64,000 nucleotides of DNA from Glebionis coronaria (taxonomy: Eukaryota > Streptophyta > Magnoliopsida > Asterales > Asteraceae). Where the stretch lies: assembly GCA_025667525.1 (NCBI GenBank), contig CM046875.1:152765675-152829674 (forward strand). Reading direction: 5' to 3'. This document shows, one piece after another, positions 1 to 13,145 of this stretch (positions within the stretch are counted from its first letter, which is position 1; each line of letters starts with the position of its first letter). The notes under the pieces are model-generated. The model ran no database searches and was not told the origin of the DNA. It saw only the letters and a program-made list of their open reading frames with translations. The position numbers and the translations under genes are program-made.

Positions 1-43
1 CATACATGATAAACAAGGCCCAAAAAGCAACCGGTATTAAGGA

Positions 44-3000
44 CTAAGTCCTTCGATGGTGCAAAATATCGGGATCGAAGATGGCGTTCTCGTTTTCATT
101 GGAAAAACAAATCAACGCCACTTCATCGTGTGCCATAAACTCAAAGAGTTTGAAGAAAAGAGATGAGAAGTAGAAGGGTGGGACAATTGGTAAGACAAAC
201 TTTTGAGCTACTCGAGGTAGACTCGCACCAATCAAATAGAAAGATTTTCCATTTATTGCATCGGTGGGAAGACCGAGATTTCCCTTTACATGAAATTCCG
301 GGATCGAATATCTCGTCCTCGGTGGACAAGGATGAGAGAACATAAAGGGCTTCCCCCATACTAGAACCACACAAAGCATCGTCAAAAGGAGTAGACGAGC
401 TTGTAGCACTCAAAACACGTGGTGATGACGGAGTTAGATTTGTAGAAAAATCAATTAAATCACTTTTAAATTCTTTTCCTTTTTTATCTTTTAAACTCTC
501 CTTATGAAAACCCTTTTTGATTATGTCGAAAATATTTGGTGTTTCTAAGACGATGTTAGTCACACTAAAAATTCTCACATTTGTAAACCGTTTTGGTTTT
601 GGTGGTGGCAAGTTCTCAAAACGTTTGTCGACAAAGAAAACCTCCCCATCGGGGTCTACATATTCATCATCCGAAAGATCTTTCGTAGAAACCGGCAACT
701 TATCAACACTTTTCAAGAATGAATGTTCGAGGTGAGGCGAAGGATTTTTCGATTCAAGTATCGATGGTTTCTTCTTTGTAGGCTTTACACTCATAACCTC
801 CACCGGCGGAGGAAATGGTAAATTGTTTTTGGCGACATTTCCTAAAACTCTTGGTGAAAATTCTTTGCAAACGACATTGGTTGAATTACCATGGTTTAAA
901 GTTGCAATAGAATAGACATGAGAAAGATTGGAGTTTTGTGTTGCATTGATGACAAGTTCTTCCTCATTGAAACGAAGGGTGATTTTTCGAGCATGAACAT
1001 CGATAAGTGCTCTTGATGTATCCAAAAATGAACGACCCAAAATGAGAGGAACTTTTCGATCGATAGGAATGTATACAACGATAAAGTCAACGGGATAGTA
1101 AAACTTTCCGACTTTAACGAAAACGTCCTCGGCTACTCCACATGCTAAAATCATAGAATGATCGGCCATCTCGATAGACATGTTCGAAGGAATAAGAGTC
1201 GGAAGCGAAAGCGATTTGAAAATCTCGAGAGGCATTAAATTAATACTAGCACCAAGATCGGCCAAGGCGTAGCATTCCTCCATATCTTGAATTGCACACG
1301 GAATCAAAAATTTACCAGGATCACCGACTTTTTGTGGTATGCGGCTAAGAAAAACCGATGAACAACTAGACGATTGTTGTAACTTCTCTTTTTTGTTTAG
1401 CATACTTTTGAAGTTTGCGGCGAATCGAGGCATCATGATAAGAGCGTCGGCAAAACTTATGTTAAAATGTAAATCACGAAACATTTTCATAAATAACTCA
1501 AATTGATAATTATTCCGTTCTTGTGCCTTTTCCTTGTTACGTCTCGAAGGGTAAGGTAAGGGTGGTGTGGGTTGGACATTAGGCAACGGCCTTGGAATCT
1601 CGGGTTCCACAATTGGTATTGGTTCAACCGTAGGTGTGGTATGAGTGGTACTTCGTGGGATTGTAATGTGCTCCTTTTCGACCACCACCTCGGGCTCTTT
1701 CTCGATTTCCTTCTCCGTAGAAGTACTTGGACGAGAGATCGGTTCCTTGAAAGTTTTACCACTTCGTGTAGTAATAACCTTCATTTCTCCCTTCGGGTTT
1801 GTAATGGTATCACTAGGAAGACCACCCGAGGAAGAGGGTTTACACATGATTACTTCAAACATTTTAGCCATTCGGTCCTCAAATTTTGATTGCCTAGCAT
1901 CCGCTTTTAACAACTCTTGCTTAATCTCATGTTGTCCTAATTCCATCTTTTGTTGATTTTGTTGAAGACGTTGGACATTTCCTTCCATTTTATTTGCACG
2001 AGTTTTAAGTTCGTTAGCAAGTTCATTTTTAAGCTCGTTTTTCAACTCAGATCTTAAGCTAATCATCTCACGTTGCATGTTATCAAATTTAGCATCATTT
2101 GCTTTAGCATAATCCAAAAATTCTCCTTGAAGATTTTTAGTGTGAGCATTTTGAAAACCTTGTGTAGTGTTTTGAAAATCACGGTTTTGGTTTTGATTAG
2201 TGACTTGTCCATTCCCACTTTGATAATTCCCCTTGTTGTAGTTACGTGAATTGCCTTGGTAATTACCACCTTGGTTGTTGTTTCGATAGTTATTAGCATT
2301 TTGATTTGGTGGATCTTGATTTAGGCGGGAACCTTGACCGTTTTGGTTGTAAGTTCCCGTTGCTACATAAGCACTCGAAGTGTTACCATCCGCGGTAATG
2401 CACTCGGAAAGATCATGAGCTCCACCACAAGATAAACAACTCTTAGCAACCGCTTTAACCGAAGCGGATTTTGAAGCTTCTTTAGCTTTCCAATGGGACA
2501 TAAAATTAGGAAATCTATCGAAAAACCGATTTTCCTCATTAGCTTCATCATGTAAGGCATTAATGCTACGAGACGATGACGACCCCAAATTGGCAACACT
2601 CGGTGTGTTACGAGGGCTATAAACCTTAGATCTATTCTCGATAATCTTTAAAGCTTCATCGGTCGTTTTGCACAAAAAATTACCACCCGCGGCGACATTC
2701 AAGTAATCTCGTTCATGATCATTAAGCCCATTATAAAAAGTATCAATTTGATGCAATTCCGAAAAATCATGGTGTGGACATTCATGTAACATTTCTTTAA
2801 AGCGTTCTCATGCCATTGAAAAACTTTCATTATTTCTTTGAACAAATCGTGAAATCTCATTTTTCAAATGTGTTGTTTTAGATGGTGGAAAAAACTTGTT
2901 CACAAGCTTAGAAACGAGATCACCCCATGTCAAAATCGAATTTGGCGGTTCTTTCTCAAGCCAAATTTTAGCGGGTCCATCTAACGAGTATGGAAACAAC

Positions 3001-3371
3001 ATCATCTTAATGGCGTCATGTGGAACATCCTTAAACTTGCTAGTAGCGGTGAGACGATTAAAATTCCTAATGTGATAATGCGGGTTGTCTTTCTCATGAC
3101 CTCTAAACTTATTTGCTTGCAACATCGACGTTAAACCCGTCTTAATCTCGAAATTCTCCGCAAGGATGGCGGGAATTACAATGGCCTCTCCAAAACCCTC
3201 GGTGGGTGCTTGTAGTAACTCCATCATAGTACGATTAGCCATGACGACTTCTTGTTCTACAATAGGTTCAACAATTGGAGGTTGTTCTTCAATCAACGTC
3301 TCTTGATTGGCTTGCTTTTGAAGACGTTTACGAGCTCGTTTTGCTTTATTACGAGTGATCATAAACTTCAC
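44..3371 (-). pseudogene. Athila-type Gag-protease ORF with one nonsense and one frameshift
   Basis: Encodes the capsid precursor and aspartic protease of the element, which form cytoplasmic virus-like particles. The reading starts near 3362-3371 with a basic N-terminus, then a retrotransposon Gag domain (about 3150-2700), a Cys-Cys-His-Cys zinc knuckle (about 2450-2400), an Asn/Gln-rich stretch, a Lys/Glu-rich coiled-coil-like segment (about 2130-1880), a Pro-rich linker, and an aspartic protease with ADLGASINLMP at about 1270-1235 and an ILGRSF flap-side motif near 1010-1050. Comparison with the copy at 44614-47874 shows two lesions. A Trp TGG became TGA at about 2809, and one extra base in the run of G at about 264-267 shifts the C-terminus, which continues in another frame to a stop at 44. 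Both are inferred from the paired copies. The protein would be about 1,100 residues. Confidence 0.85.
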
Positions 3372-4093
3372 GAAGAATGGGAGGTGAGCAAAGAAGATTC
3401 TTTTTGGGTGTTTTGTGGATTTTCAATTTTTTTTTTGTGTTTTTGATTGTTTTTAATTTTTTTGGATTTTGATGTATCTTCGTAGACAACAATCTACAAA
3501 ATCTCTCCTCGAATCAAACTCTTGATTAAAGAAGCCTCAAAGGAATGATAACGATCACCTGGAGTGAACGCCTTCGAATGACTTTAGAACTTTGGTGAAA
3601 ACCAAATTGTTCAAGAGGTTTTAATCACAAAGAAAACCAAGCAAATATATTATACGTAATAGTACTTTGGGCGGCAAAACCCTCGATTAGCCTTCAATCT
3701 CAAAATACTCACAAGCAAGCGGGGAAACGAGGCGGCGTGAAGCACTTAAGAGCCTTTTTCCTTAGGGTATATTTTATAATACCCGCCTTATACCCACCTT
3801 ATAGTTCGTATTTTTCAAAATCGAGCTTCACGAAAGTATTTATCTATTTTTGCCTTTTTCTTTTCGTTTGAGATTCGAATACAATAATTAGGACATCAAA
3901 TCCCAATTAAGGTTGTGTTTTCACACTTTTGGAGATATTGTTTATTTGTTGTGATACTTAATACAATATAGTAATAATATTTTCACAAGAAAAACCAAGA
4001 AAACCGATAATACGTATTAGTAGATTTCTACTAATACAAATACTATTTATGGTTAATATTAAAAACAACAATGCAAATTAATCACGACACACC

Positions 4094-4111
4094 TCCCCGG
4101 CAGCGGCGCCA
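4094..4111 (-). other. Primer binding site (tRNA-Asp-like)
   Basis: On the minus strand this reads TGGCGCCGCTGCCGGGGA, one base from the tRNA-Asp-complementary site used by Athila elements. It lies four bases inside the LTR edge at 4116, as expected for minus-strand DNA priming. It fixes the element's orientation and shows that 4116-8034 is the 5' LTR. Confidence 0.85.
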
Positions 4112-4115
4112 AAAT

Positions 4116-7100
4116 TGATTGTATGTGTTTTACTACTCTTTAGGAAAAGAGAGTAAATAGGGAAAAGTATTAAGTGTACGTTTAGGAAAACGTAAACACT
4201 AATGACCCTTATGGTGTGAAAGTTCGTTTCCCAAGGAGGTATATGTGTGTGAATAAGATGTAAATGATTTGAGATTAATATTTGGTTTAGAAGGGGGTGA
4301 GAAAAGAGAATGACGAAGACGTGAAAATTATTACTACGACGATAAAACGTAAAACCGTAAAAACTACAAAAATAAAAATTAATTCTAAAAATTACCAAAA
4401 ATTCACCAAAAATCAAAATTAATAAACTAAGAGTTTACCAAAGATCAAAACTTTTTCAAACCTTTTAAATAATTAAATATTCAATTTTTAAATGATAATT
4501 AAAGCCCTAAAAATAAAATAAATTATCAAAAAGCCCAAATAAAGATTTTTCAATTAGTAAACCTCTAAAATGACTTAAAAAGATTAAAAACTATTTCTAG
4601 AAATTTTTAAACTAATAAAAACTATTTAAAATGATTTAAAAACTATTAAAACTTAAAATAATTATAAAAATTAATCTAAAAGTGATAAAATTATTCTAAA
4701 AGTTGCAAAAATCCTATTTTAATGTATTTAAGCTAATAAAAATGTAAAAAGTTGGAAAATGTGAAATTTTAAAAATAATAATAAAATAATATTAAGAATC
4801 TAAAAATTATAAAAAACTCTAAAAACTTGCAAACTAGTTTATTTTAACCTAAGTAATCAGAAAATCAAAGTGAAATGACTAGAATACCCCTATTGGACCC
4901 TCAAATGGGCCAAAACCAAAAACAGTCAACCTAAATGGGCTTTTTAGCCCAAAAAGTCAAACTTGGCCCAATTGACTTGGAAAAGCCCTATCTGACTCAA
5001 AATTTAATTCTAAACACAAAACTCTAAAGGCCCAAAAGCTGAAAGTGAGCTTATCACAGCTTAATAAGCAAACAGCTTATTCTTATTGGGCTTTTTAGCC
5101 CATTAAGCAATAAGCCAATGCCATAAGCTCTAATTTGATACACAACCTTCTTTTGGGATGCTTATGAGATCTGTAAAAAGAAATTTTGAAAAAGAACACT
5201 CAATAAGCCAGAAATAAGCAAAGTAATATTTCACTAAAAGACAAAATAGTTGTTTTTGAGAAATAAGGCACCTCAGGACTTGATTCAACTTACAAAATGT
5301 CACAAATGGACTCATAAGCCAAAACAATCAACAAAATTTCAATAAGCAAAACCAATAAGCCAAAATAAGCCAATAAGCACTTATGAAAAAGTCAATTAAG
5401 TTGGTTTTCTAGTCAACCCCTAAAGTCAACCCACCAAATGCTCCAGTATGAACAAATGGGTCAAATAATGAACACCTATTACAAAATCCAAGTTGTTGCT
5501 GGTTAAATTAAGCTATTATAGCTTATTGATAAGCTGACACCCAATTAACACTAGTAGTGGCAACTAGCAGGGGAAAGGAGTTCCCACTGCTTTGACTATT
5601 TGACCAAGCTTTTTAGAGAGATTTAGTTGGATTCAATTGGAAACAAGGGCACCCTTGTGATCAATGAATCACAAGGAGTCAATATCAACAAGAAAATCAC
5701 AATTTGGTTCACACAATAAGCCAGAATAAGTCAAACAGTCACCAGATCATGCACAGACATGGAAATTAAGCAGTTATGCAAAAATAAGCAGATTAAGCCT
5801 GAATAAGCCAACCAAACTCAACAGGATGCATACACAAGCTATATAAACTATGAATAAGCACAAATAACTCAAATCAAACACTGAATCAAAGTAAATAAGC
5901 AGATGAATGTTACTGATGAACAAGGTGCATATGCAGAAACTTTTTGCTGATCTATTTGACCACAGATCCAAATTCAAGCCTCAAATCCTACTTCCCTGGT
6001 GTAGTTAACCTAGATTTAACACTTGTTAACCCTAGTCTATGATTAGATCTAGGTGTCCCCTAAATTTCAGTCAATTTCACCAAGTAACAAAGGTTTTATA
6101 GCACTTTTTATGAATCTAGGTGTTTCAAACCTTTAAACCTGCAAACAGATGAACAATAGCACCAAATAAACAGATACTAACACTTGCAAACACAAAACCA
6201 CCTCTTAACAAACCACAAATCCAACGTATGCAGTTAACCCAAACAGCCCTTAATCAACCACTTAACAAAGTAACTTGGGATTTTTACTAATAACCTACTG
6301 ATTTTATGAATCAAAAACACTTCCTAGATAGTAACTAACAGAATCAAACACAAAAATCACCAGCTTAAATACAGAATCACAAAATCACAGTCCAAAATCA
6401 AAAACAGACAATAACATGAAATTTTTAGAGGAAACTTAATCAAGGGATTATACCTGCCCTCCACAACATCCTAGGAGGGCCAGCTATGCTCCTTGGACCT
6501 TGTTCAACAACTAGAACAAGACCAAGGTCCTTCAAAGAAGAAGATCAAATCCTGCTGATGTTCAAAGTAGAACAAGGATTTGATTATGATATATCTTCAA
6601 CACAAATCAGCAAACAACTCAACCAAAGGCTTAGAACTCTTCCCAGGCTTGGTGTCAACAAGCTTGAAAGAGCTTAAGGCTTTTGGCTAAGGGTTAGTAC
6701 ACAATAATAGCCAAAACAGAAACTAGGATTTCAAGGTTTTTGAACCTTGAAAACCTTATAAACCAAGACGTTCCTTAACCACAAGATTAAGGAAGGTCTA
6801 AATAATCAAATGGAACTCAGATTTAGGCTATTCTAACACCAACTTTTAATTAAATACAAAAGAGAGTTCAAAATTTTATGAAATTCAAATTTTATTAACT
6901 TAAAAAGGAATTACAAAGATTGATAGCCTAAAATTGGAACAAAGGGACTCTCACATGTTGAGGTCTCCTTTTATAGACGTATGCTAGCTTATCACTGTTC
7001 ACAAACCCTAGAACTGAATTCCCAAATGTGCCCTTGAGGTCTTCTAGATAATTCTTTGATGTGAGTTGTCCAAAGTGATCTTGGCTGTTCATTTTAGCTT

Positions 7101-8034
7101 TGGAATGAAGCAATGAGTGTCAGTTGTTGATCTTGACACGTGGGAAGCCTTGGAGAGTAAGGTATGATGTGATAGGTGGACGGGTGAATGGGTGGGACCC
7201 TTTGGTGAGTGGAGATGAGGGTTTTTGGTGTGGGATAGGTTACTGGGCGTGTGAATCAAGCATGTGCGTGGGTAATTTTAGTTTACCCTTTGTTTTATGT
7301 GATGGGGTACTTGGGTTCTTGGGGTAAACAGTAACATGTTTTGATCCGATATTAGGGGGAGTGAAAGTGTTTGGCGCATTTTTGGATTTGAAAGTTTCAA
7401 TTTAACACCTTTGGCCCTTGTGTTTTGGTGAAATGGGTATTTGATGTTTTCAGCCAACAAAAACGAATTTCCTTTGATAATAACTTTCATGACTTGACAT
7501 TTTTGACACCAAACTTTGGAAAAAGGATTACAAGGGTTATTTTTGCCACTTTTGCATATTTCAAGGGCTGATCTTGGACATTGTTGATATTCAAAGGTCT
7601 TCAATGCAACTTTAACTCCATGAGAGACCATAATTAGCAATTTAGAATTGTTGAGGGACTAAACTTGCCATTTTTTCAAAGTTGAAGGACCATTTGTGTA
7701 ATTTTGACAAACTTAAAGGACCAAACTTGTAATTATCAATATACAAGGGTTTTAAGTGTCATTTCTTCATTCATTGAGGATCAATCTTGCATGTATTCAA
7801 GTCTTCAAGGACAAATGTTGGATAAATCATGAATTAGGGCCTGGTTCTTTGTACGGCTTCGTTTCTCGTGTCCGTTTTTTCCTTGTTTCTTGTGATCTTT
7901 TGTCTTTTTCACGATATCCATACCTAAAATACACAAGTAAACAAACACAAGCATATATATGGTATTTTATGACATTTTTATGCATTTAAAGCCCGAAAAG
8001 ACCGATGAGATCATGTATAAATGCCATCTCATCA
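4116..8034 (-). repeat. 5' LTR of Athila-like copy 1 (3.9 kb)
   Basis: The boundaries come from TGAT next to the primer site and ATCA at 8034, matching the ends of the paired LTRs at 38911-42705 and 48597-52390. The terminal 200 bases at each side align with those LTRs; the middle is more diverged and is a different subfamily. It is AT-rich with many AATAAGC/AAGCTTATT-like short motifs between about 5040 and 5900. Small ORFs inside (for example 6486-6677 and 7278-7640) show no recognisable domain and are taken as chance. Confidence 0.8.
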
Positions 8035-11000
8035 CACACCAATCCTTGAATGGATTATCCGCGAACTGCTTCCCGTTATCCGAGATGATTTCTCCTGGCA
8101 AGCCAAAACGGCACACGATGTTTTCCCAAACAAACTTTTTAACCTGCTTGCCCGTAATAGATTTAACCGCTTTAGCTTCTATCCATCGTGTAAAGTAGTC
8201 CATTGCGACGATTAAGAACTTGACTCCCCGTGCAGCCACGGGAAAAGGTCCTGCAATGTCAATTCCCCACTAATAGAATGGCCATGGGGATGTGATGGGT
8301 TTCAGTTCTTGTTGTGGATGTCGCGGTACCGGTCTATGCACTTGGCAATCATTGCATTTACGAATCATGTCACGTGCATCCCTATGCATAATAGGCCAGT
8401 AATATCCTATGCGTAGAGCTCATGCCACTACGGATCGGGGACCTGCGTGCATACCGCATGACCCTTCATGTATCTCACTAGTCACATAGGTAGCCTGGCG
8501 TGGCCCGACACACCGCAACCACGGCTGTAAGAAGGAGCGCTTATAGAGAATACCTTCTCGGAGCTTAAAGTGTTGCGACTTCCTTCTGATACGCCGTGCC
8601 GCCTTCTCATCATCCGGAAGGGTTTCATCAGTTAAATAGTTGATGATCGGGGTCATCCATGTAGGTCCATCTTCCTCAACTATAGCTACGATTTCCCCTT
8701 CCGTTATAGACTTTTCCTTTAGTATTTCTACCAAGACTTGCTTGGATAAATGGGCAAAACTTGTAGACGCAATTTTGTTAAGAGCGTCCGCCTTCTTGTT
8801 TTCACCTCTTGGTACCTGCTTGATAGAAAACTTGTTGAAAGTGGCTATGAGTGACTTGACTTTCTCCAAGTATCGAACCATGTTATCCTCTTTGGCTATG
8901 TAACCTCCTAGAATGTGGTTCGCGACAAGCCGTGAGTCTACGTAAGCCTCAAGGTTGCGGACTCCCATTCTAGCGGCGATTTTTAAAGCCGCAATCAACG
9001 CTTCATATTCTGCCTCATTATTGGTGGCTGTGAATTCAAAACGCAGGGCGTAGGTAAACTCCATTCCTTCCGGATTCGTAAGGATGAGGCCAGCTCCTGA
9101 CCCGTCCGTGCACGAGGATCCGTCAGTGAACAAGACCCATGGTTCTGCTGGAGTTTCCTCTCGTTGTATGACCGATCCGTCCTCATCTGGCTTCTCAATT
9201 AAGAAATCTACCAAGATTTGGCCTTTGACCGCTGTCCTTGGTCTATAGGAGATGTTATGCTCTCCTAACAGAATGCTCCACTTCTGTAGCCTACCGGACA
9301 CGTCTGGTTTGGAGATGATTTGTTTTATTGGTTGATCAGTAATAACCATAATTGGGTGCGCCTGAAAGTACCGGCGTAACCGTTTTTGTGGTGAATACTA
9401 ATGCTAAAACCAACTTCTCCATAGAGGAATAATTCAACTCCGGCCCTTGTAATGTTTTACTTATGAAGTAGACCAGAGTCTGGATTGTGTCCCTATCCGT
9501 CATAAGTATTGCACTTATTGCTCTGTGTGTAGCCGACAGATACATAATGAGCTCCTCCTTAGGTCGGGGAGCCACTAGCATGGGGAGAGCTGCGAGATGC
9601 TGTTTAAGCTGACTAAAAGCTTCTTCAGCTTCCTTTGTCCAACGGAAATCTCCCTTCTTGATGCACTTCTTGAGTGTTTTGAATAGAGGTAGTGATTTCT
9701 CCGCGGACTTTGACAAGAACCTGTTTAGCCCGGCCAGCTTTCCATTCAATGATTGCACCTCTTTTCGCGTCTGAGGAGATGTAACTGTATCACCGCGTCT
9801 GTCTTTTTCTGGGCAAGGCTTGATTCCGTTTGGATCGATCATGTATCCAAGGAACATCCCTTCAGTTGCCCCAAACGTGCATTTTTTTGGATTCAGTTTC
9901 ATATTGATTCTCCTCAATGTGTCAAACGTCTCTTGGACGTCACGGAGAAGTGTCTCCTCCGTATGACTTTTGATGACTAGATCGTCAACATAGACCTCAA
10001 GGTTGCGGCCTATCTGTGAGTTGAAGGCTTTATCAACAAGTCTTTGATATGTTGCCCCGGCGTTCTTTAGTTCGAATGGCATTTTTGTGTAACAGTACAC
10101 GCCCTGACTAGTATGAAACGCCGTCTTCTCTTCATCTTCTTCCGCCATCTGGATCTAGTGGTACCCTTTGTACGCATCTAAGAAGCACTTGAAAGGATAC
10201 CCACATAGGGATTCCACCTTCCAGTCAATCTCTGGTAACGGATAGCAGTCCTGCGGACAAGCTTTGTTCAGGTCCGTGAAGTCCACGCACATGCGCCAGC
10301 TCCCGTCATGCTTCTTGACCATGACCGGGTTGGATAACCACTCGTGGTAGTATACCTCGCGCATAATCCCTGCATCTACTATTTCCGTACTTCATCCAGT
10401 ATTACTTGGCTGCGTTCTGGTGCTTGACCACGCTTCTTTTGCTTAACAGGAGGATACCCCTGGCGGATTTGAAGTTTATGTTCTGCTATCGCACGCGACA
10501 CGCCTGTCATGTGCTTGGGCTCCCATGCGAATACATCCAAGTTTGCTTTCAGGAGAGAGCACATGGACCTCTTGCCATTATCCGAGAGCGTTCCCCCTAT
10601 GGACACCTCTTGTTCTGGATAAATCGGGATGGATTGCCACCTTCCAGCTGGGGGGTGGTGATCCTTCCTTAACGGGAACAGGTAGGACTGGTGTTGCCAC
10701 GGCGTGGCATTCGGACGCTGGTATGATTGATTTGTAGATGGTGACAATTTCCCCTTCCACAGGGAATTTAATCATTCCGTGAGCTGTGGAGGGTACTGCC
10801 CGTATGGCCAAGATGTCTGGTCTTCCTATCATCCCATTGTATGGAGAGTGTGAGCGTATCACCATAAAGTTCATCCACGCCGTGGTGGAATGTTCTTCAT
10901 TCCCAATGGTCACTAGCAGACGCAACTTCCTATTGGCCAGATGGTGTCTCCACTAAAGCCGATGAGCGGCGACGTGTCCGGTACCAACTGGCTTCTTATT

Positions 11001-11149
11001 TCTGGTCGCAGCTGTACAAAACAGTGTTCGTATAGCACCTCCACGGATGACCCTCCATCCACATACATACGGCGAACATTGTGTGTTCCATATGCTTACC
11101 TCAATCGTGAGAGGTGCATCGGCCACGTCACTTGTCGTAATGGGAGGGA
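8035..11149 (-). pseudogene. Tat-type Pol: protease, RT, RNase H, integrase (broken)
   Basis: On the minus strand: an aspartic protease fragment with YVDGGSS (about 11075-11051) and a downstream GRPDI motif; reverse transcriptase with a MCVDFTDLNKACP block (about 10290-10245) and the catalytic YVDD box (about 9997-9974); the Gypsy RNase H; then an archaeal-type RNase H starting FTDGSS (about 9133-9116) with NNEAEYEAL; then the integrase zinc-binding end and catalytic start (GIDIAGP, SDNGKQF). Lesions include a Gln CAG to TAG stop near 10154, a frameshift between RT and RNase H near 9340, and a stop near 8420. It would have copied element RNA into DNA and integrated it; it is now non-functional. 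Confidence 0.85.
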
Positions 11150-13082
11150 ATGAGATTTCTCTGCCGCATGAAATTTTTTGACTAACTTTCTGCTTTGTGC
11201 GGCGCTGCCAAGGGATTGGATCATGTATATAGTCGAAGGTTTTTCCTTTTGAGGATCCTTCTTATCGTGCTTTCTGTTATCCTTTCCGTCCTTCCAATCC
11301 TTGACCAAATGTTTGAGTTTGCCTGACTTGATCAGTGACTCAATGTGCTTCTTGAGCTGGATGCATTACTCCGTGTCGTGGCCCCTTGGTCGTTGTGGAA
11401 TTCGCAAAAGCGATTTCCTTGACGTCGGTCCACCGGAGTCGTCATTGGGGGAGGTCTTGGGAAGTTCGCCCCTTCTATCAACAAGATGTCCCGGTAATTC
11501 ATCTTTAAGGGGGTGAATTTGTCCTCCGATCGCCCTTCCTTTGTTTTGGCTCTTGTAGTCCGAGCCCCTTCCACTGCCTTGGTTGTTTTGACCACTCGAC
11601 TGTCTCCTGGACTGGTCGTTCAATCGATAGTTGTTTCCCTTTCTAGGATAGGCCGCGGCTACCGCGGTTTCTCCTTCTATAAAGTTCTTGACCCTTTCCC
11701 ATGAGGTCGTCATACTTCTCCGGTCGCTTGTCATTGAGGCGCCTAATTAATTCCTTGTCTGTTATGGCATGCATGTAATCGGAAATTTTTAGGAGCTCCG
11801 GCATCGTTTTTGTGCGCGTGCACTCGTCATTGAAACGTTCCGTGAAGGCCTCCGTAGATTCTCCAGGCCGTTGCTTGACGGTTGCTAATGAGACCTTATC
11901 CCTATTATACTTCTTTCGCCGAGTATAATTGTTTTTTAACGCCAGTGCGCAACTCAGTGAAGCTATCGATGCTTCGGGGAGGAAGTCCCTCAAACCAATC
12001 ACGGGCATTTCCAATCAAGTTTGAATTGAACATCTGGCACCATATAGGCATGGGCCATCGCTCGATTTTCGACTGCGTGTCAAATATCTTTAGGTGATCA
12101 TCCGGATCACCAGACCCATCATAAGTCTTGACGCACGCTGGCATGCGACGCTTCTTATCCTCGGAGTAATTCCGTATGCAGAGAGTAAAAGGATCTTCCC
12201 TGGGATCACACCATGGACGGGTGAGATTAGGGTCACACCATGGGCGGGAGAGATCTTCCTCTTCCGCCTCACGATAATAGGGGCCACCGTAGTACCCCTC
12301 ATCGTCCGATGGCAGTGGGGGAGTACGCCTAGGTCGGCGACGCTTGGGTGGATTGTCATCCAAATCTTCTCCTGAGGGACCGGGGGAAGGGGCGGTGCCC
12401 CACTCCTCGGTTGAGGATCGCTCTTGCGAGAAGAGCTAGGAGTCTTCTTCCCGGTATTCACCCTATCCCACACGCTTGTGCGGCGATTAGTTCTGGTTAA
12501 CTCCAAGTTCGGTCGTTCGGCTGAATCTTCGGATCTATCTCCTTCTTCACGAGACTGCAGTAGTTCCTACATAACACGGTCCCCTATGCGTTCAAACACA
12601 TTTCGAGGTTGGGAGTTCTCCTCAAAGAGGTTTCGTTCCTGGGGTCGTGCCCTCTTCTTCTTCTGAAGAGAGGTGTCGGATACGGCCCTGCCAAAGTTAA
12701 GCCTATATTGGAGGTTCCTACCTAGGTTTAGCCTTGACGCAATACCCGGGACGATCCTCTCAAATTTATGTGTGAGAACACGAGTGAGGTCTTCCTCGCT
12801 AAGTGGCTCGACTTCCACTTCTTCTTCAGTTGATGGCCTACGCGGCTCCTTGTTAGGGGCCTTAGGCGTATTCCATGGGTCAGGGTTGTCCATGGTCATG
12901 GTTGGTGGTGGGGTATTAGCGGACGTGCCTGTCCCACCCGTGGACTGAAAAACACTTTGGTTATTCGGTCCTCCTGTTTGGTGGCTAGGGGACTGAGTGG
13001 GGATGAGTATCCCGTCCCCTGTGGACTTCCGGTTCGCAGGATTCGTGTTCCTGGGATTTCCTTGCGGATGTCCTTTCGTCAT
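11150..13082 (-). pseudogene. Tat-type Gag (broken)
   Basis: Starts at an ATG at 13082, 42 bases from the primer site. The N-terminal part is Pro/Thr/Asn-rich and ends in a stop near 12567 (same frame resumes to 12090). A capsid-like domain follows across 12363-11643 in changing frames: it contains KTYDGSGDPDDHL, ARDWFEGLPPRSI, RPGESTEAFTERF and KTMPELLKISDYMHAITD, typical of Tat Gag. Further pieces with NYRDILLIEGANF and NRFCEFHNDQG lie at 11595-11366. At least four frameshifts and one nonsense are visible. No clear zinc knuckle was found. Confidence 0.8.
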
Positions 13083-13123
13083 TGAAAGAGATCGAGATGA
13101 AATTCGCTCTAGCTTAGTGTATT

Positions 13124-13142
13124 GGTACCACGGATGGCGCCA
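13124..13142 (-). other. Primer binding site of Tat-type element
   Basis: Minus strand TGGCGCCATCCGTGGTACC begins three bases from the LTR edge at 13146. The first seven bases match the common TGGCGCC start of several tRNA-primed sites; I cannot say which tRNA is used. Confidence 0.65.
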
Positions 13143-13145
13143 ACT

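Larger units (their letters stand above)
1..8034 (-). mobile_element. Athila-like Ty3/Gypsy element, 5' part (copy 1)
   Basis: A minus-strand LTR retrotransposon cut by the left window edge. From its 5' end it shows a 3.9 kb LTR (4116-8034), a primer binding site resembling the 3' end of tRNA-Asp (4094-4111), a leader of about 720 bases, and a gag-protease region (44-3371). The primer site and the protease style with an Asp-Leu-Gly-Ala core fit the Athila lineage. The LTR ends are TGAT and ATCA. The right end abuts a broken Tat-type integrase, so this element inserted into an older one; the 5 bases after it (CACAC, 8035-8039) are the expected target duplication, whose partner lies outside the window. 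No reverse transcriptase is seen. Whether one lies to the left is unknown, but the complete relative at 38911-52390 has none. Confidence 0.85.

Noticed and set aside
44..409. Separate small membrane-like protein gene
   Set aside because: It matches the C-terminus of the Athila Gag-protease at 44614-44900 and is the shifted-frame end of the same gene.
6486..6677. Small ORF in the Athila LTR
   Set aside because: 63 codons, not shared with the other LTRs, no recognisable motif.
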